Shown piece after piece: positions 1-10,678 of a DNA stretch of 64,000 nucleotides. The notes beneath the pieces were generated by a model. The model ran no database searches, had not been told where the DNA came from, and saw only the letters and a program-made list of their open reading frames with translations. Location: the NCBI RefSeq assembly GCF_014805685.1, contig NC_060904.1, positions 15,559,311-15,623,310 of the forward strand, read 5' to 3'. A program made the position numbers and the translations under genes. Position 1 is the stretch's first letter, and each line of letters opens with the position of its first letter. The DNA comes from Silurus meridionalis. Lineage: Eukaryota; Chordata; Actinopteri; Siluriformes; Siluridae.

Positions 1-585
1 CATTTGTTAGACACCGTTTAATATACACCGTAATCTTTTAGTTTTTTTTACATTTAACATTTACATTTCTACAGATATGTCCTACTCAATTGTTCTTATT
101 TCAGCACACTTTAACAAATGTCTGCATTTAAGAAAAACACACAAGATGGTCATTTATTTATTCAATTTATTTATTCATTCATTAACCCTATTTAACCCTA
201 ACCCATCCTTCATTCATTCTTTCATTGTAAGAAATGGTTAGGAATTTCTCCTACTGAGGGAGACTCTTGAAGCTGTACATTAAATGCAAAAGAATCCACG
301 CGGTAAAAACGTTGGCGTTGACAGGAAGTCGTTGATTTTGCATATTCCGGTAAGGGTCGTGTAGAAACAGTGACACTGCGCTTAAAGTGGGAGGTGGAGA
401 CTTAACAAACATGCAGTTCATCACTTAATATGTTTGTGAGGGAACTTAGATTTAAACTAAACGGTTTGGTACGAACAAGTGTATTGTTACAGCACTAGTA
501 TTAAATATTGACCCCCGACTAGGATTACATAGTTGTTTGGAGTATAATTACAACCTCAAAAACATTCCTTCAAGATTGACATTTT
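1..585. other. Non-coding, no gene recognised
   Basis: The stretch is AT-rich. A low-complexity ATTT/ATTC tract lies near 155-235, including a short CCCTAACCC-type phrase that is too brief to be telomeric. From about 290 to 420 it is more complex and CpG-containing, with no recognised product. Confidence 0.5.
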
Positions 586-939
586 GTGGTTGGATCAAAC
601 TGTCAGACAGATGTGCTCAAGTCGATATCGTCCAAGAAAAATGGGCTTAATTTTAAGGTCAGGATTATGTGTAATTGGGACGCACCCCGGCATATTCTGG
701 GCAAACTGAACCCCCTCATGAGTAGTGCTCATGTCCTTATAGTTAAGGTTTGGAATACCAGCATTACCTCACTACACACTCTTATCTTAGCTCTAAATAT
801 GACCCTAGAATACATCATACTGATGAAAGCAACTGCCCAGGCACGAAACATGCAGTCATCAATGTTACCCAACATGCTCAGAATGTCTTTTCTCAAATCG
901 CGAAAAATTGACCCTTTCATGATTCATTCAAATCAATAA

Positions 940-1665
940 TGGAAGAATATTGGACAAAGAGTGCAGCTTGTGCCTCGAATACTGATCTCCACTTGGCTCA
1001 GAAGCCTGGCCTGATCTGAATGCATGATTGCGAGTAGAGAAACAATCCATATCCCATAAAAAAAACAAAAAAAACACAGATACCAAGCTTGTATAAGGAC
1101 CCCTGATAAACATCTCATGAAATGCCTAAGGAAAATCATCAAGCCTTTAATGCCCTGGGAGACCGTGGTTAAGACTTGGAACGTGAAGTAGAGATGGTGC
1201 AGGGGAAGAAAAATAAAAAGGAGGTGAGAAGAGAAAACGAGACACCGGAGATAGGGAGGGAAATGAGGAAATTGGTGCTTGTGAAAATGGCAGGCTGTTG
1301 GCACGATTGAAGGGGGGTTGCATAGTCGAGGGGATGAAAAAAAAAAACCACTGGGATTCGCTGCAAGGTCTCGGAAAAGAGAGGCAAAGTGACTGTAGCG
1401 CGTAATCTTGACTCAGATTTTTCAGCGGGAAAGGTGGTCAAAACAGCTGAAGATTCAGTTCTTTGAACTTTCTCAACCAATTTTTTTTTGTTTCATTTTT
1501 TTTTTGCACACAGTCAGCGGATTTGCACCCAGACTGCAGGGAATGGATCGATGTAAGTTTCTACAGCCAGAAAACTCCCCTCCATCTCTGTCACACTGAT
1601 ACGGTAATGATAGACCAGAAGGCCGAGGGTTTTGTGCTTGTGTGTGAGTTTGTGTGTGTGAGTGC

Positions 1666-1668
<3 letters not shown>
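940..1668. other. Non-coding, no gene recognised
   Basis: Purine-rich segments on the + strand lie around 1190-1270. Poly-A runs occur near 1050-1075 and 1336-1346, and poly-T near 1480-1505. No coding homology is evident in any frame. Confidence 0.45.

Positions 1669-1723
<55 letters not shown>
1669..1723 (+). repeat. (TG)n microsatellite
   Basis: An uninterrupted TG dinucleotide array of about 27 units, preceded from about 1638 by imperfect TG-rich sequence and followed by a G-run. Open frames crossing it, which read as Val-Cys or Thr-His repeats, are artefacts of the array. Confidence 0.97.
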
Positions 1724-1724
<1 letters not shown>

Positions 1725-1739
1725 GGAGCGGGGGGGGGT

Positions 1740-2140
1740 TGCATAGCTGGCAAACTCATTGCAGATGCATTATAGCTGTACACTCTTGCGTACCGGATGA
1801 GAAAGTTAAACGTATTAATCACAGAGCCTGAGCGTGCTGCATCCGTCACCAGAGCTCCATCTGAGCAGAGATGTGAGGGTAATGATTAACAAAACTCCTC
1901 ACCCCCTTCTTCCATCCCCTTTGAATTCATTTTATAATGCGATATCAATTTGGTGATATTTTAATTCCATCAGCTGGCTGCGTGGAGAAAAGCTTTTTTT
2001 TTCATGAGTTTTGGGGAAGGGTCTGGGGCTAATTGAAGTTTATAATAATAGGGGGATGTTTAATTATTTTATATCGCATTAATGAAGCTATTAGGAGAGG
2101 TTGGATGACGGGGAGGAATCAAATACATTATATGGTGTGC
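1740..2140. promoter_or_regulatory. Candidate conserved non-coding element
   Basis: Complex, non-repetitive sequence rich in homeodomain-type cores (TAATTA, ATTAAT) and containing CAGCTG, an E-box-like hexamer, near 1971. It holds an exact 11-bp inverted motif: TAATGCGATAT at 1935-1945 and ATATCGCATTA at 2071-2081. These features resemble vertebrate developmental enhancers, but no alignment could be made, so the regulatory role is inference. Confidence 0.25.
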
Positions 2141-2371
2141 TCCAATAGGAAATAAATCAACCACGGTGTAATGAAATAGAGTGAGTTAGTTATACAAAAT
2201 AGAATTAGTTCTATAGTGATCCTGTTTCTGATTATGCAGCAATTTGCGTTCACTTTGACCATTTCTTTATTATAAATGATTGTTCCATTAATATACATTT
2301 CATTTTATGGTGCGTTCATGAAACAAGTATCTCCACTTACGGAGGTTTAAACTTGTGTCTTTTTACCGAAT
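2141..2371. other. Non-coding, no gene recognised
   Basis: AT-rich sequence with no recognisable repeat or coding frame. Confidence 0.4.
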
Positions 2372-2553
2372 CACATTTACAGCATTTGGCAAACGCCCTT
2401 ATACAAAGTAACTTACATTTATCTTATTCATACAACTGAGCAGCAATGGGGTTAAGGGCCTTGCTCAAGGGCCCAAGAGAGTCAGGTGGGTGTGGCTGGG
2501 ATTTGAACTCACAACCTTCAGATCCATTGCCTTAATCACTAAGATACCACCTT
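2372..2553 (+). repeat. Teleost dispersed repeat (GGCAAACGCCCTTAT type)
   Basis: It opens with an ACATTTACAGCATTTGGC-like head, continues with the phrase AAGGGCCTTGCTCAAGGGCC near 2456-2475, then a GATTTGAACTCACAACCTTC-like segment, and ends in a CACTAAGATACCACC-like tail. This order is typical of a very abundant short teleost element. Related copies in this window lie near 18.0, 21.9, 32.9, 44.0 and 47.9 kb. I do not assign a library name. Confidence 0.85.
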
Positions 2554-2597
2554 CAATTAATCAATCATGAGCCCTACACACTGAAAAGGTTTTGAGG

Positions 2598-2617
2598 ATC
2601 AATCAATCAATCAATCA

Positions 2618-2665
<48 letters not shown>

Positions 2666-2674
2666 GTCTATCTA

Positions 2675-2713
<39 letters not shown>
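2598..2713 (+). repeat. Compound (ATCA)n(ATCT)n(GTCT)n microsatellite
   Basis: Three tetranucleotide blocks follow each other: AATC units, then TATC units, then TGTC units, with one TGTC/TATC alternation at the junction. Each block differs from the next by one base, which is consistent with stepwise spread of point variants through the array. Confidence 0.97.
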
Positions 2714-3119
2714 CACAGAATCTTTTTGCCATAGTTATCTGCCATTTTTTCCATTATCTATTATTACTCCAGAACCAGTAACATTATAACCTATTGATCT
2801 GATTTACAGCTGGAACCGCTGGATTATTGATATAAAAAATTTACCAAGAAACTCCAACTAATCAGAACCAAGCGTTCACCTACTCTTAATGGTATAAAGT
2901 AAAAGACTTCAGTTCTGTGCACGTTGCTTTGTTTTTATTCAGGGTTTTTTAATGCAATTGAAAAACAAAATGTGATTTTAGAACGCCTTCATTCCTTCTT
3001 TGATTTGATATTGAAAGCAGAAGAAGGAGAAAAGGATTTTTTTATTACTTTTAAGCACACTTGCAAAAATAAAGAAAATTAGTTATTTATTAAATTATCT
3101 CTGTTTACAAAGTATAAAT
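2714..3119. other. Non-coding, no gene recognised
   Basis: AT-rich sequence without recognised repeat or gene. Confidence 0.4.
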
Positions 3120-3540
3120 AATCTCACAATATGAAATATGATCAATGCTACAAAAAAAACTGCATAATATTTCCAATCTAATATCCTAACTTAGGGGTAA
3201 AAGTGAATTTGATTGGCAGGCTTTTGGAAGAAATGCCCACTATGAAGTTATTTGTGCAAATGATAAATGACATGATGCAAACGTGAGTCTGAATAGTTTG
3301 TGCTTAGCATACAATTGCAAAAAGAGGACATGTGTCAGACTCCCATTTACTGCCAATCTCTTGCTGCATTTGAAAAACATGTAGCGATCCATCTGAATGT
3401 TTCAGAATGAAGCCAGAATGCTGGACAAAGCCACTGATGGATTGCGCACTGATAGTTGATCGATGGTTTTTCATCTGGCTTGTTCAAACGACCCACAAAC
3501 CAATTAATTAAAAGTACACAAAATGCCCTACATAATGGAA
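3120..3540 (+). repeat. Dispersed repeat, copy 1 of an unnamed pair
   Basis: Several phrases recur in order at 27225-27590: an AATATGATCAATGC segment, AAGAGGACATGTGT, CTGATGGATT, a GCTTGTTCAA/GGTTGCTCAA segment and a CCCACAAA segment. The similarity is patchy but collinear, so the two are probably copies of one old interspersed element that I do not recognise. Confidence 0.5.
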
Positions 3541-3544
3541 ACAT

Positions 3545-3810
3545 TTACATTTAGTAATAGTTTGTAATGATATTTGGATTTGTATAAGTGTGTTAAGAAT
3601 CTTTATGAATTTAGAATATGTACCAGGAACCTTGGGTATGAGGTGGGAATGCACACTGAATGGGATACTGGTTAATTCTAGCAACCACACACACTCACTC
3701 AAACCAACTATATATACAATTTACTAAAGCATCATCAATCTACCAATGGTATGTTTTTAGGACATGGGATGAAACCAGTTAACACAGGGGAAACTCCATA
3801 TTGACAGATG
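3545..3810 (+). repeat. Teleost dispersed repeat, inverted partner of 5100-5345
   Basis: The phrases ACCTTGGGTATGAGGTGGGAA, TACTGGTTNATTNTAGCAACCA and the tail ATGTTTTTAGGACATGGGATGAAACC reappear reverse-complemented at 5100-5345. The GGNGGGAGGAAACC-like tail is common in fish interspersed repeats. Together the copies make a ~1.8-kb inverted-repeat structure. Confidence 0.7.
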
Positions 3811-5099
3811 GACTCATTTTGTAGGAAAGGGTTGGCTATGGAAACATTTTCGGAGCTTGGATGAGATATCTAGGACTTTGTTTTGCCAATTATTTCATTT
3901 ATATAAACTTTAGTGAAATTGCATTCGAAATTCTGAGTCGTTGTGTCACTCATTTCTATAAATTTCTAATTTCTCAAGCTATCCTCTCCCGTGCACAGAC
4001 CCATTCACGTGGTCCACGTTTTCTTGCTTTACAACCAGATTTTGTCATGATCCTGTGTTGTTGTTTTTTTGTTAGTTTTTTCACAATCCAACCTTCCAAC
4101 TACAAAAATAATCGAAAATCCTTGCATGCCAGAGGGTGACAGATTCAGTAATAACTGGAATCCGTGTATCCTTCCTGTTTTTCGGAGCTAAAATTCATTA
4201 CAGCCTACAGAGTCGAGTACTGCTCTTACTACACACAAGTTCAATTAGTAAAAGCAGGAATCCTTGACATAAGGTCATGCGCTTACACAAGCATTCAGAG
4301 AAAAACCGTGGGCTCTCAGAGGGGTAATATTAAATTCCTCTGTACCTTTGTAAATGAATTCAACCTGTTCAATTATGTAAGATCGGAAGAGTTTCAGTCT
4401 GTCGTCAGACATTTTGTGAAATAGGTGTGAATAAAAGTTCCACTTTAGAAACTTTTCCTTGAAAAGGTCTAATTGAGATTCGTTGCTAATGCTAAGAGGA
4501 AGGATATAAGAGTGAAAGGGAATGAAGAGGGGGAGGGCGGTTGTGTCTTGAGTGGTACTCTTGAGCAAGGTCATCAGCACTGAAGCAGATCTAAAAACGT
4601 TAATATGAGAAAGAAATGCTTTTTGGGCATACTTTACCAATGACGCTTCACCATCGTGGCCATAAAGGAATTCTGCATTGTTACACACTGGCTAAAGCAA
4701 AACTAAAGCCATCTGACCCCCCTCATTAGCCTCCTAATATAGTTTTATTTGGCCAGCATTTTCCTGCGGTAAAAAGAAACAGATAGGAGAAGGGAACGAA
4801 AATAAAATGCTGCGTTGAGAAGACTATTTTTGCCTCTGTGCTGTTTTGTGCGAGGCCAGGTGGCAAAAACAGAGTGCTATATGTTATCCTACAACAGCAG
4901 GCTCTCTTGAGTTTACAGCCTGTCAGCTTACGTTGATTCCAGCAGCAAAAAAACCCTTTTGCCATTACTCTTTATTACTCTCAAGCTGATAACTTGAGAA
5001 ATTTTAAATCAAGGAAGTGAGTGACATAACAACTCGAATGCAGTTTGCTAAAGTTTCTTCAAACAAAGAAATTGGCAAAACAAAATTGCTAAATATGTA
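3811..5099. other. Non-coding, partly regulatory-looking
   Basis: No recognised gene. Two stretches (about 4270-4700 and 4700-4960) are complex and non-repetitive and could be conserved non-coding DNA. The rest is AT-rich. Short open frames here do not resemble known proteins. Confidence 0.35.
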
Positions 5100-5345
5100 T
5101 GGAGTATGGAGTTTCCTCTGGGTTCTTTGCTTTCTTCCTATGTCCTAAAAACTCGGGTAGATTGTTGATGATCAGTACACATACAGTTGGTGTGATTGAG
5201 TGGTTGCTACAATGAACCAGTATACCATCCAGTGTGTATTCCCACCTCATACCCAAGGTTTCTGGTACATACAGTATTCTGAATCCATAAAGATTCTGAT
5301 CTTCACACTTACTATAATTTCAAATACCATTACAAAACGTTAGCA
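5100..5345 (-). repeat. Teleost dispersed repeat, inverted partner of 3545-3810
   Basis: Read on the minus strand it follows the same order of phrases as 3545-3810. The best-preserved part is the CCCACCTCATACCCAAGGTT segment near 5240-5262. Confidence 0.7.
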
Positions 5346-5874
5346 AATGGTTGACATTGAGTATCAATCCAAAGAAACCTCAGTAGAAACCCACTGGAAT
5401 CTGCTTATTGGTGTCCCAATGGTCCCTATTGTTTTCCAGTAGATACCAACATCTTCTTAAAACAAACAATAGACACCATAGAATTATAATATACAATATA
5501 AAATTATTATACAATGGAAATTGTAACTGTGGGTCACTTTGGATATCTACTGGTTGCCTTCTAGTGGTGATTAAGGACCAATAGAAGACCTTTGGCAACT
5601 TGTAGATCACAAATTTTCTGGACACTAATTAGGACCATTAGGACAAGCATTGTGATTCCAAAATGTGTCTACAGTGGTTTTGGAAACTATTTGGTAATGG
5701 TTTTAATGGTTAGCAGCTGATGGTCTGCCATAAAAACCAGAATTTCTTGTGATGGTTTGTTTTATTGTGAGCTAAAATGTACCAAAAGTGGTTGATCATT
5801 TTTCAATGGTATCCACTAGACATAACATGGCACAAACACGCTACAACAATTTATGACACTTACAAGTGTAACTC
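5346..5874. repeat. Possible MITE-like repeat rich in ACCAATGG/CCATTAGGA motifs
   Basis: Short motifs of the kinds CCAATGG, ACCATTAGGA and CCAGTAGATACC recur in both orientations. One pair, near 5436-5448 and 5544-5556, is inverted. I associate this phrase style with small palindromic fish DNA elements, but element ends are not visible. Confidence 0.35.
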
Positions 5875-6242
5875 AACTACATTTTACGTAACTACATCTG
5901 TCTTAACTGATCAAAAACGCAGCAAGTCACCATTCAGGGTAGCGGACACTCTGTTTTGAGCTTGTTTTTATTGCAGGTTGGTGGTATCTACTTATCACTA
6001 ACATACAGTTCAGCGTCAGTTCAACAGCAAGCAGAACATTTCAAGAGGAAGAAATGATGGAAGAAACTCCAGACTCAAACTCGCCACAACACCCGTGACC
6101 TCTTAAGCACAGTTTTTTTGAAGAAGTTGAAAAGAAGGTTGTAGGCAAATACTTTTGTAATTTTACTCAAGGAAAGCACTTTCACTGGAGTTATATTTTA
6201 CCTTCTGCTATAACTTAAATACATGGGGTTGTCCACCACTGG
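5875..6242 (+). mobile_element. hAT-like non-autonomous element, 5'-truncated (copy 1 of 3)
   Basis: It matches the right two-thirds of the element at 60282-60896, including a GGTATCTACTTATCAC segment, a CAACACCCGTGACC segment and the terminal TCCACCACTG at about 6231-6240. The left terminus with CAGTGGTGGA is missing. No transposase is encoded. Confidence 0.65.
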
Positions 6243-7213
6243 TCTCGTCATACAATTGTCAGAAATAAAGATGTTTTTTTGGGGTCACTGGAGTTGTAGC
6301 CTCAAGAGCAAGAACTTGAACTTTGTATAGAGTAGAGAAAACTAGATCTTTCACTCTGATGAGATGTATGTACAATCCATTGATGTTAATCGTTCTGCAT
6401 AAACATTTGGACTTCATACTGTCATCCTTCCTACAGTCTTCTCAAGTTATCCTCTGTGCCATTGTTGCCTCAATCTAGAGGAAGGATCAGACTATAAAGG
6501 ATCTGATCCATCTTAAGGATCTAAGTCTACACTTTTTGTTTGGAAAGGGGCTTTGTTGCAACATCTATCGTCAAGAGCAACACTACATAAAGGTACAAAA
6601 CCCCTGAGGCTTCCACCCCAGCAACAAGAAAAAAGTACAGTTCTGTTTTGTAGCCCCAATGGTGAGACCACGTCCCAGAGCAAGGCTTAAAGCTGGGCCT
6701 TTATATACCATTTATTGCTTTTGGTTCTCTTTCGTCCCAGATTCCAAATGCCATGAAATCACACGTGACTGCTTTGGGCTACTTTTCCCCAACAACAAAA
6801 ATGCCACATCTCTACCTGACCCTCTTGTGTCTAAATTCAACCATATTTGGCCTAGAATCAGGTTCTATCTGGGCTGCCTGTGTTTTGACCTTTACAGACC
6901 TGCTTATGTGTCTGTTTGAGCCTTGACCCCTGTGATGGGTTACGCTAATGAAAAAACAACAAAAAACGTTGCAGTTACATCAGACTGCCTTCGGACTCGA
7001 ATTGATACCAGTCTGGAGAAGTTCAAGTGATCACTGTGTTTTTTGACCTCGGATCCTGGCAGCATAATCCAGACTAAATCAGGTCTTTTTTCTTTCTCTT
7101 TGTACTTTTGGACCTGCAGCTTTCTAACTGCAGCTGGAGAGTATAACGGTATTAAAGATATTCAAGAGATTCCATGAGGCTTGCTGTAGGAGGAACACAA
7201 TGCTGCTATCTGA
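6243..7213. other. Non-coding, no gene recognised
   Basis: Mixed-complexity sequence. Around 6480-6530 the words GGATC and GATCTGATCC recur in a locally palindromic patch. No gene is recognised. Confidence 0.4.
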
Positions 7214-7214
7214 A

Positions 7215-7246
<32 letters not shown>
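7214..7246 (+). repeat. (TC)n microsatellite
   Basis: A CT dinucleotide tract with one interruption (TTTC). It explains the Arg-Glu repeat in the minus-strand frame crossing it. Confidence 0.95.
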
Positions 7247-7629
7247 ACTGTATCTGTTTACTTCTTTGTATCCTTTGTGTTTTTTAATTGTTAATATTAT
7301 AGCAGCATATTTGGACAGTTTCTCAATCTCAGTTAGGTTTTGCGAATAACTCAAATTTCAAGTGAGTCTAATTCTAATAATACGTTTGCAGATTTACTTG
7401 AATTTCAATGTAATTCATTCTTATTTGTAGAGCGTTTTATCAAGTGATAGAACAGTATCTGCAAGAGTGAAAGGGTAATATATAGTGTATATTTATATAA
7501 CTGTTTAGAACACATCTGACCACTGACGTATTCGTGTTTGGTGACTTCACTGAAACTAGGCCTCACTTGATTTCAAGAAAACCTAAACCTTTGTTTAAAA
7601 AAAAAAAAACTTCATTGTTTGCTTATTTG
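7247..7629. other. Non-coding, no gene recognised
   Basis: AT-rich, with a poly-A run near 7597-7609. Confidence 0.4.
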
Positions 7630-8520
7630 GATTGAAAACGAGGCTTGGCTGCGCTTCGCCGCTGCATCTGTTGCTCATGCAGACAGGCAGAAAAGAGTCC
7701 TACATGTGCCGGCTTATTATTTGGAACGCGATCAAACACATTAAAAGGAACCGCCGTCCTGCTTTAGCAGCGGCTACGTCTGCAGTCCTCTCGTTCCGCC
7801 GAGAGCCCTAATGACGCCTCTCTTATTTGTAGTCATATCGGAAACACTCGGCGACCCGCTCGCCGGGGTCATGAGCGAAACGAGCAAGACAAGCATCTTT
7901 GAAGATTATGATAATGGAGTGGTGAGGAGGAATCAGACCGGTGTTGAAATTCACAGCCACGTTTTCTTCCTTTCTGTCTTTCTTATTATCTTTGCGCACG
8001 GAGGCCCATATGAAATGTATGAAAAGAGAAAAAAGGAAGGGGAAAAAAAAAAAACAGTGAATAACACTGCTGTTGAATATTCCGGTACGAAATATTACTT
8101 CGAAGAAGAACCGAAAAAGGTGCCACTAATACAAAATAAGCATAAGCCTCTGTATTATACAGCAGAGTCTTTTTCATCAGGGGGGAAAACTCGAACGCTG
8201 CTAATAAGGAATGGAGGCGATCCGTTCATTAGCCTGTAAGACACATTAGCTTAATAGTAGATGTTAAAGGCTTAGGATCCTGTGGGAAAATTGCGATGCA
8301 GATGCATGGCGCATCATTTACCTCAACAGCTGTCTGGAAACTTTGTGGGTTTTTTTTGCTCTCTGCTCCAGACTCGAGCTACTTGGTGCAAATTAGGAGT
8401 CTCATGAATTTCGGACACGTAGTAACCGATAACGAATCGAAATGCTAAATGAATAGTGGTCTGAGCACACGGTTCCGGCCTGCGTTTGTTTCCCCGGAGA
8501 AGCGCAGTGCGACAGAGGCC
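7630..8520. promoter_or_regulatory. Candidate conserved non-coding block, CpG-containing
   Basis: This stretch is markedly richer in GC and CpG than its surroundings (for example around 7640-7870 and 8400-8520) and has no repeat phrases. A 142-codon frame at 7811-8239 (+) lies within it, but its product ends in low-complexity Lys-rich sequence and matches nothing I recognise. Regulatory DNA is the better guess. Confidence 0.25.
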
Positions 8521-8581
8521 ATTTGTTTGTCTGTGGAAATGTCATCCTATTAATGTTTTATGAGCTTATCCTAATCACTGA

Positions 8582-8628
8582 TGTGTGTGTGTGTGTATGT
8601 GTTAGTGTGAGTGCATGTGTGTGTGTGG
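8582..8628 (+). repeat. Imperfect (TG)n microsatellite
   Basis: TG units interrupted by TATG, TTAG and GCATG. Confidence 0.95.
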
Positions 8629-9022
8629 TTAAGTCATGGTGGCCTGGGAAGAGTGTGGCACCGGGCAAAATAAACATGTTCATTAAGAAACACTTGGCAC
8701 AGCCCTCGATCCGTGGGAAATAATCGCTGAGTGGAGACCTCAGAAGCAAATCTGCACAATTAAAGCGCGACTCCGAGAAGCTCCTGTGCATCCAGAGCGC
8801 CCGGTGATATCGCGCTCCTTTATTGATTCGTGCTTCCACTGTTTTTTTCTGTCAAGAACATTTTAGAAATGAAATGACTAATATTGGATATGCACAAAAG
8901 CACAAAATTTCATCAGTTTCCTGTCTGACACCGCTCGCGTGTCTGCGTTTCTGCAAACGCCAAAGTAGGCGCTGTCTTTTCTGGGAATGCGCTGAAACCG
9001 TCAAACTCACCGCACTGACAAA
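8629..9022. other. Non-coding, CpG-containing, no gene recognised
   Basis: Complex sequence with CpGs around 8700-8820 and 8930-9010. No product is recognised. Confidence 0.35.
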
Positions 9023-9264
9023 AGTCAAGTCAAGTTTATTTCTATAGCGCTTTTCACAACAGACATTGTCTCAAAGCAGCTTTACAGAATTTAAGAGTGA
9101 AGATGAACGATGTGTATTTATCCCTGATGAGCAGCCGTGGCGACTGTGGCAAGGAAAAACTCTCTTAGATGTTATGAGGAAGAAACCTTGAGAGATTCAA
9201 AAGGGGAACCCATCCTCATTTGGGTGACATCAACAGTGTGGTTATAGTCTTTAAACAATACAGA
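9023..9264 (+). repeat. Teleost dispersed repeat (CAAGTTTATTTCTATAGCGC type)
   Basis: The sequence runs through AAGTCAAGTCAAGTTTATTT, CTATAGCGCTTTTCACAAC, CTCAAAGCAGCTTTACAGAA, a GGCAAGGAAAAACTC segment and GAGGAAGAAACCTTGAGAG. This ordered string is a very common fish interspersed element. Confidence 0.88.
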
Positions 9265-9549
9265 AAAATAAATCTAAAGCGCTCGCATACTACTGAGGCT
9301 CCATCCTCATAGTTAGAGGTAGCGTCTAGTTAGCGGGAGTGCTAAAATACCTCGGATAAATTTTTTCCTGCCCGCATTTTATTAGTTCATTTTTCCTTCC
9401 CACAAGTGTTCGCATGGTGGCTGACGGTTAGGTTAGAAAACTGACAGCACACAAAAGATGGTTCGAGATCCTTGTGAGCCTTCATGTATTAGCAAAGCTA
9501 GAGCGTAATCCGAACCTCTGAGTCGTAATGATAGCAGGAAGGCATAGAT
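9265..9549. other. Non-coding, no gene recognised
   Basis: Mixed sequence that may include the worn tail of the preceding element. Confidence 0.35.
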
Positions 9550-9667
9550 TCAATATGGTACCGGTAGTTTGCTTTTATTTCTTGGGTTCAGACAGATCAT
9601 CAATTTACTTAAGTGACTTTTGACTTCTGACGCATGGCCCTTTCCAAAACAGGCCTTTGTACTATAA
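9550..9667 (+). repeat. Dispersed repeat segment shared with 50286-50394
   Basis: The phrases TAGTTTGCTTTTATTTCTT, a CAGACNGNNAATCATC-like segment, TTCTGACTTCTGAC and a CAGGCCTTTG segment occur in the same order in both places, on the same strand. The family is unnamed. Confidence 0.6.
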
Positions 9668-10627
9668 AACCAGACGTTCTTTTCCGGTTCTGTCTCCAGA
9701 AAGATGCAGCCATGTTAATCTGAATTTCCTCACAGATACATGAAGTACCTATTTAGCAACTTAAGATTTCAACAGTCTGTTTAAATGGTTTAGGATCACA
9801 GTTTGCATGAACAGTACAGCATTTAAGCGCTAATCACTGAACGGTACAGGAACTAGCTCTGAGGAAAGCCGACGGTGCCGTTGCTTTGCATCGCCTGCGG
9901 TGCACTAGAACACACAGGACACACTACAGCCGACAGCCAAAGTAGCGCGTATATTCTGCATTGCGTGAGAGAACATAACTGTCCCATAGCACTAGGTGGC
10001 AGTAGTCTGTATTTTGCATCCAAACACTGAAACTGGAAAAGCTCGAACTGTGAAACTGAGATGGCATGAGGTAGAAACCTAAACAGGAACCAGACTCAAG
10101 AAGAAACTCATCCTAGATGATTTCTGGATGTCCAGTCAATACAGTCCTGTCATTGTTTTAGCCTGAGACACACCAAATAAAATGGGGTGGTTTGTGAGCG
10201 TCAGTCAGTTTTAGTTTTTCCGGTGTGTTCCACACTGTTGGCTCCGGTGGGATAGCATTAGCTGTTTTTGTATTGAATCGGCGGTGAGAAAGAAAACTCA
10301 GATTGGCTTTTCAGCTGAGCAAAAAAAAGAGAAAAAGATGGAGTCAACAGGGAACACACACAAGATTTCACCAATTAAGTACGGTTTTAATTTACTTAAT
10401 CCGCCAGAAAAAGACCAAGGGACGACAATGCCAGTGCCGTTTGCATCTTAGCAGACACAATTGAAAAAAGCTACATGAATCCGCCAGGTGTACACGCTGC
10501 TTTGCGTAACGATGTATATTTTCTGTGCCACGGTTGCCACTCGCTCGCTCATTAGGGATTCATTTACAATTGTAAGGAGCAAACCTATACACACACTAAA
10601 CATACATTATTTCGTACAACTTCAGAA
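9668..10627. other. Non-coding, no gene recognised
   Basis: Complex, moderately CpG-containing sequence. There is a poly-A run near 10321-10328. No gene is recognised. Confidence 0.4.
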
Positions 10628-10678
10628 TCTCTGTATCTTTGTAAATCTGCTTTGAGACAATGTCCATTGTTAAGAGCG
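10628..10678 (-). repeat. Fragment of the CAAAGCAGCTTTACAGAA-type repeat
   Basis: CTTTGTAAATCTGCTTTGAGACAATG is the reverse complement of the head of the element at 9023-9264, followed by CCATTGTTAAGAGCG, which reads like the body of the same family. Confidence 0.65.

Noticed and set aside
181..215. Interstitial telomere repeat
   Set aside because: Only isolated AACCCTA/CCCTAACCC words, with no tandem TTAGGG array.
586..939. 117-codon + frame
   Set aside because: It has no recognisable domain and no conserved-looking composition, and the minus strand is open too. A frame of this length is expected occasionally by chance.
7811..8239. 142-codon + frame in a GC-richer block
   Set aside because: It matches no family I know, with a low-complexity Lys-rich middle over a poly-A run and no splice or start context. 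The region looks more like non-coding conserved DNA.
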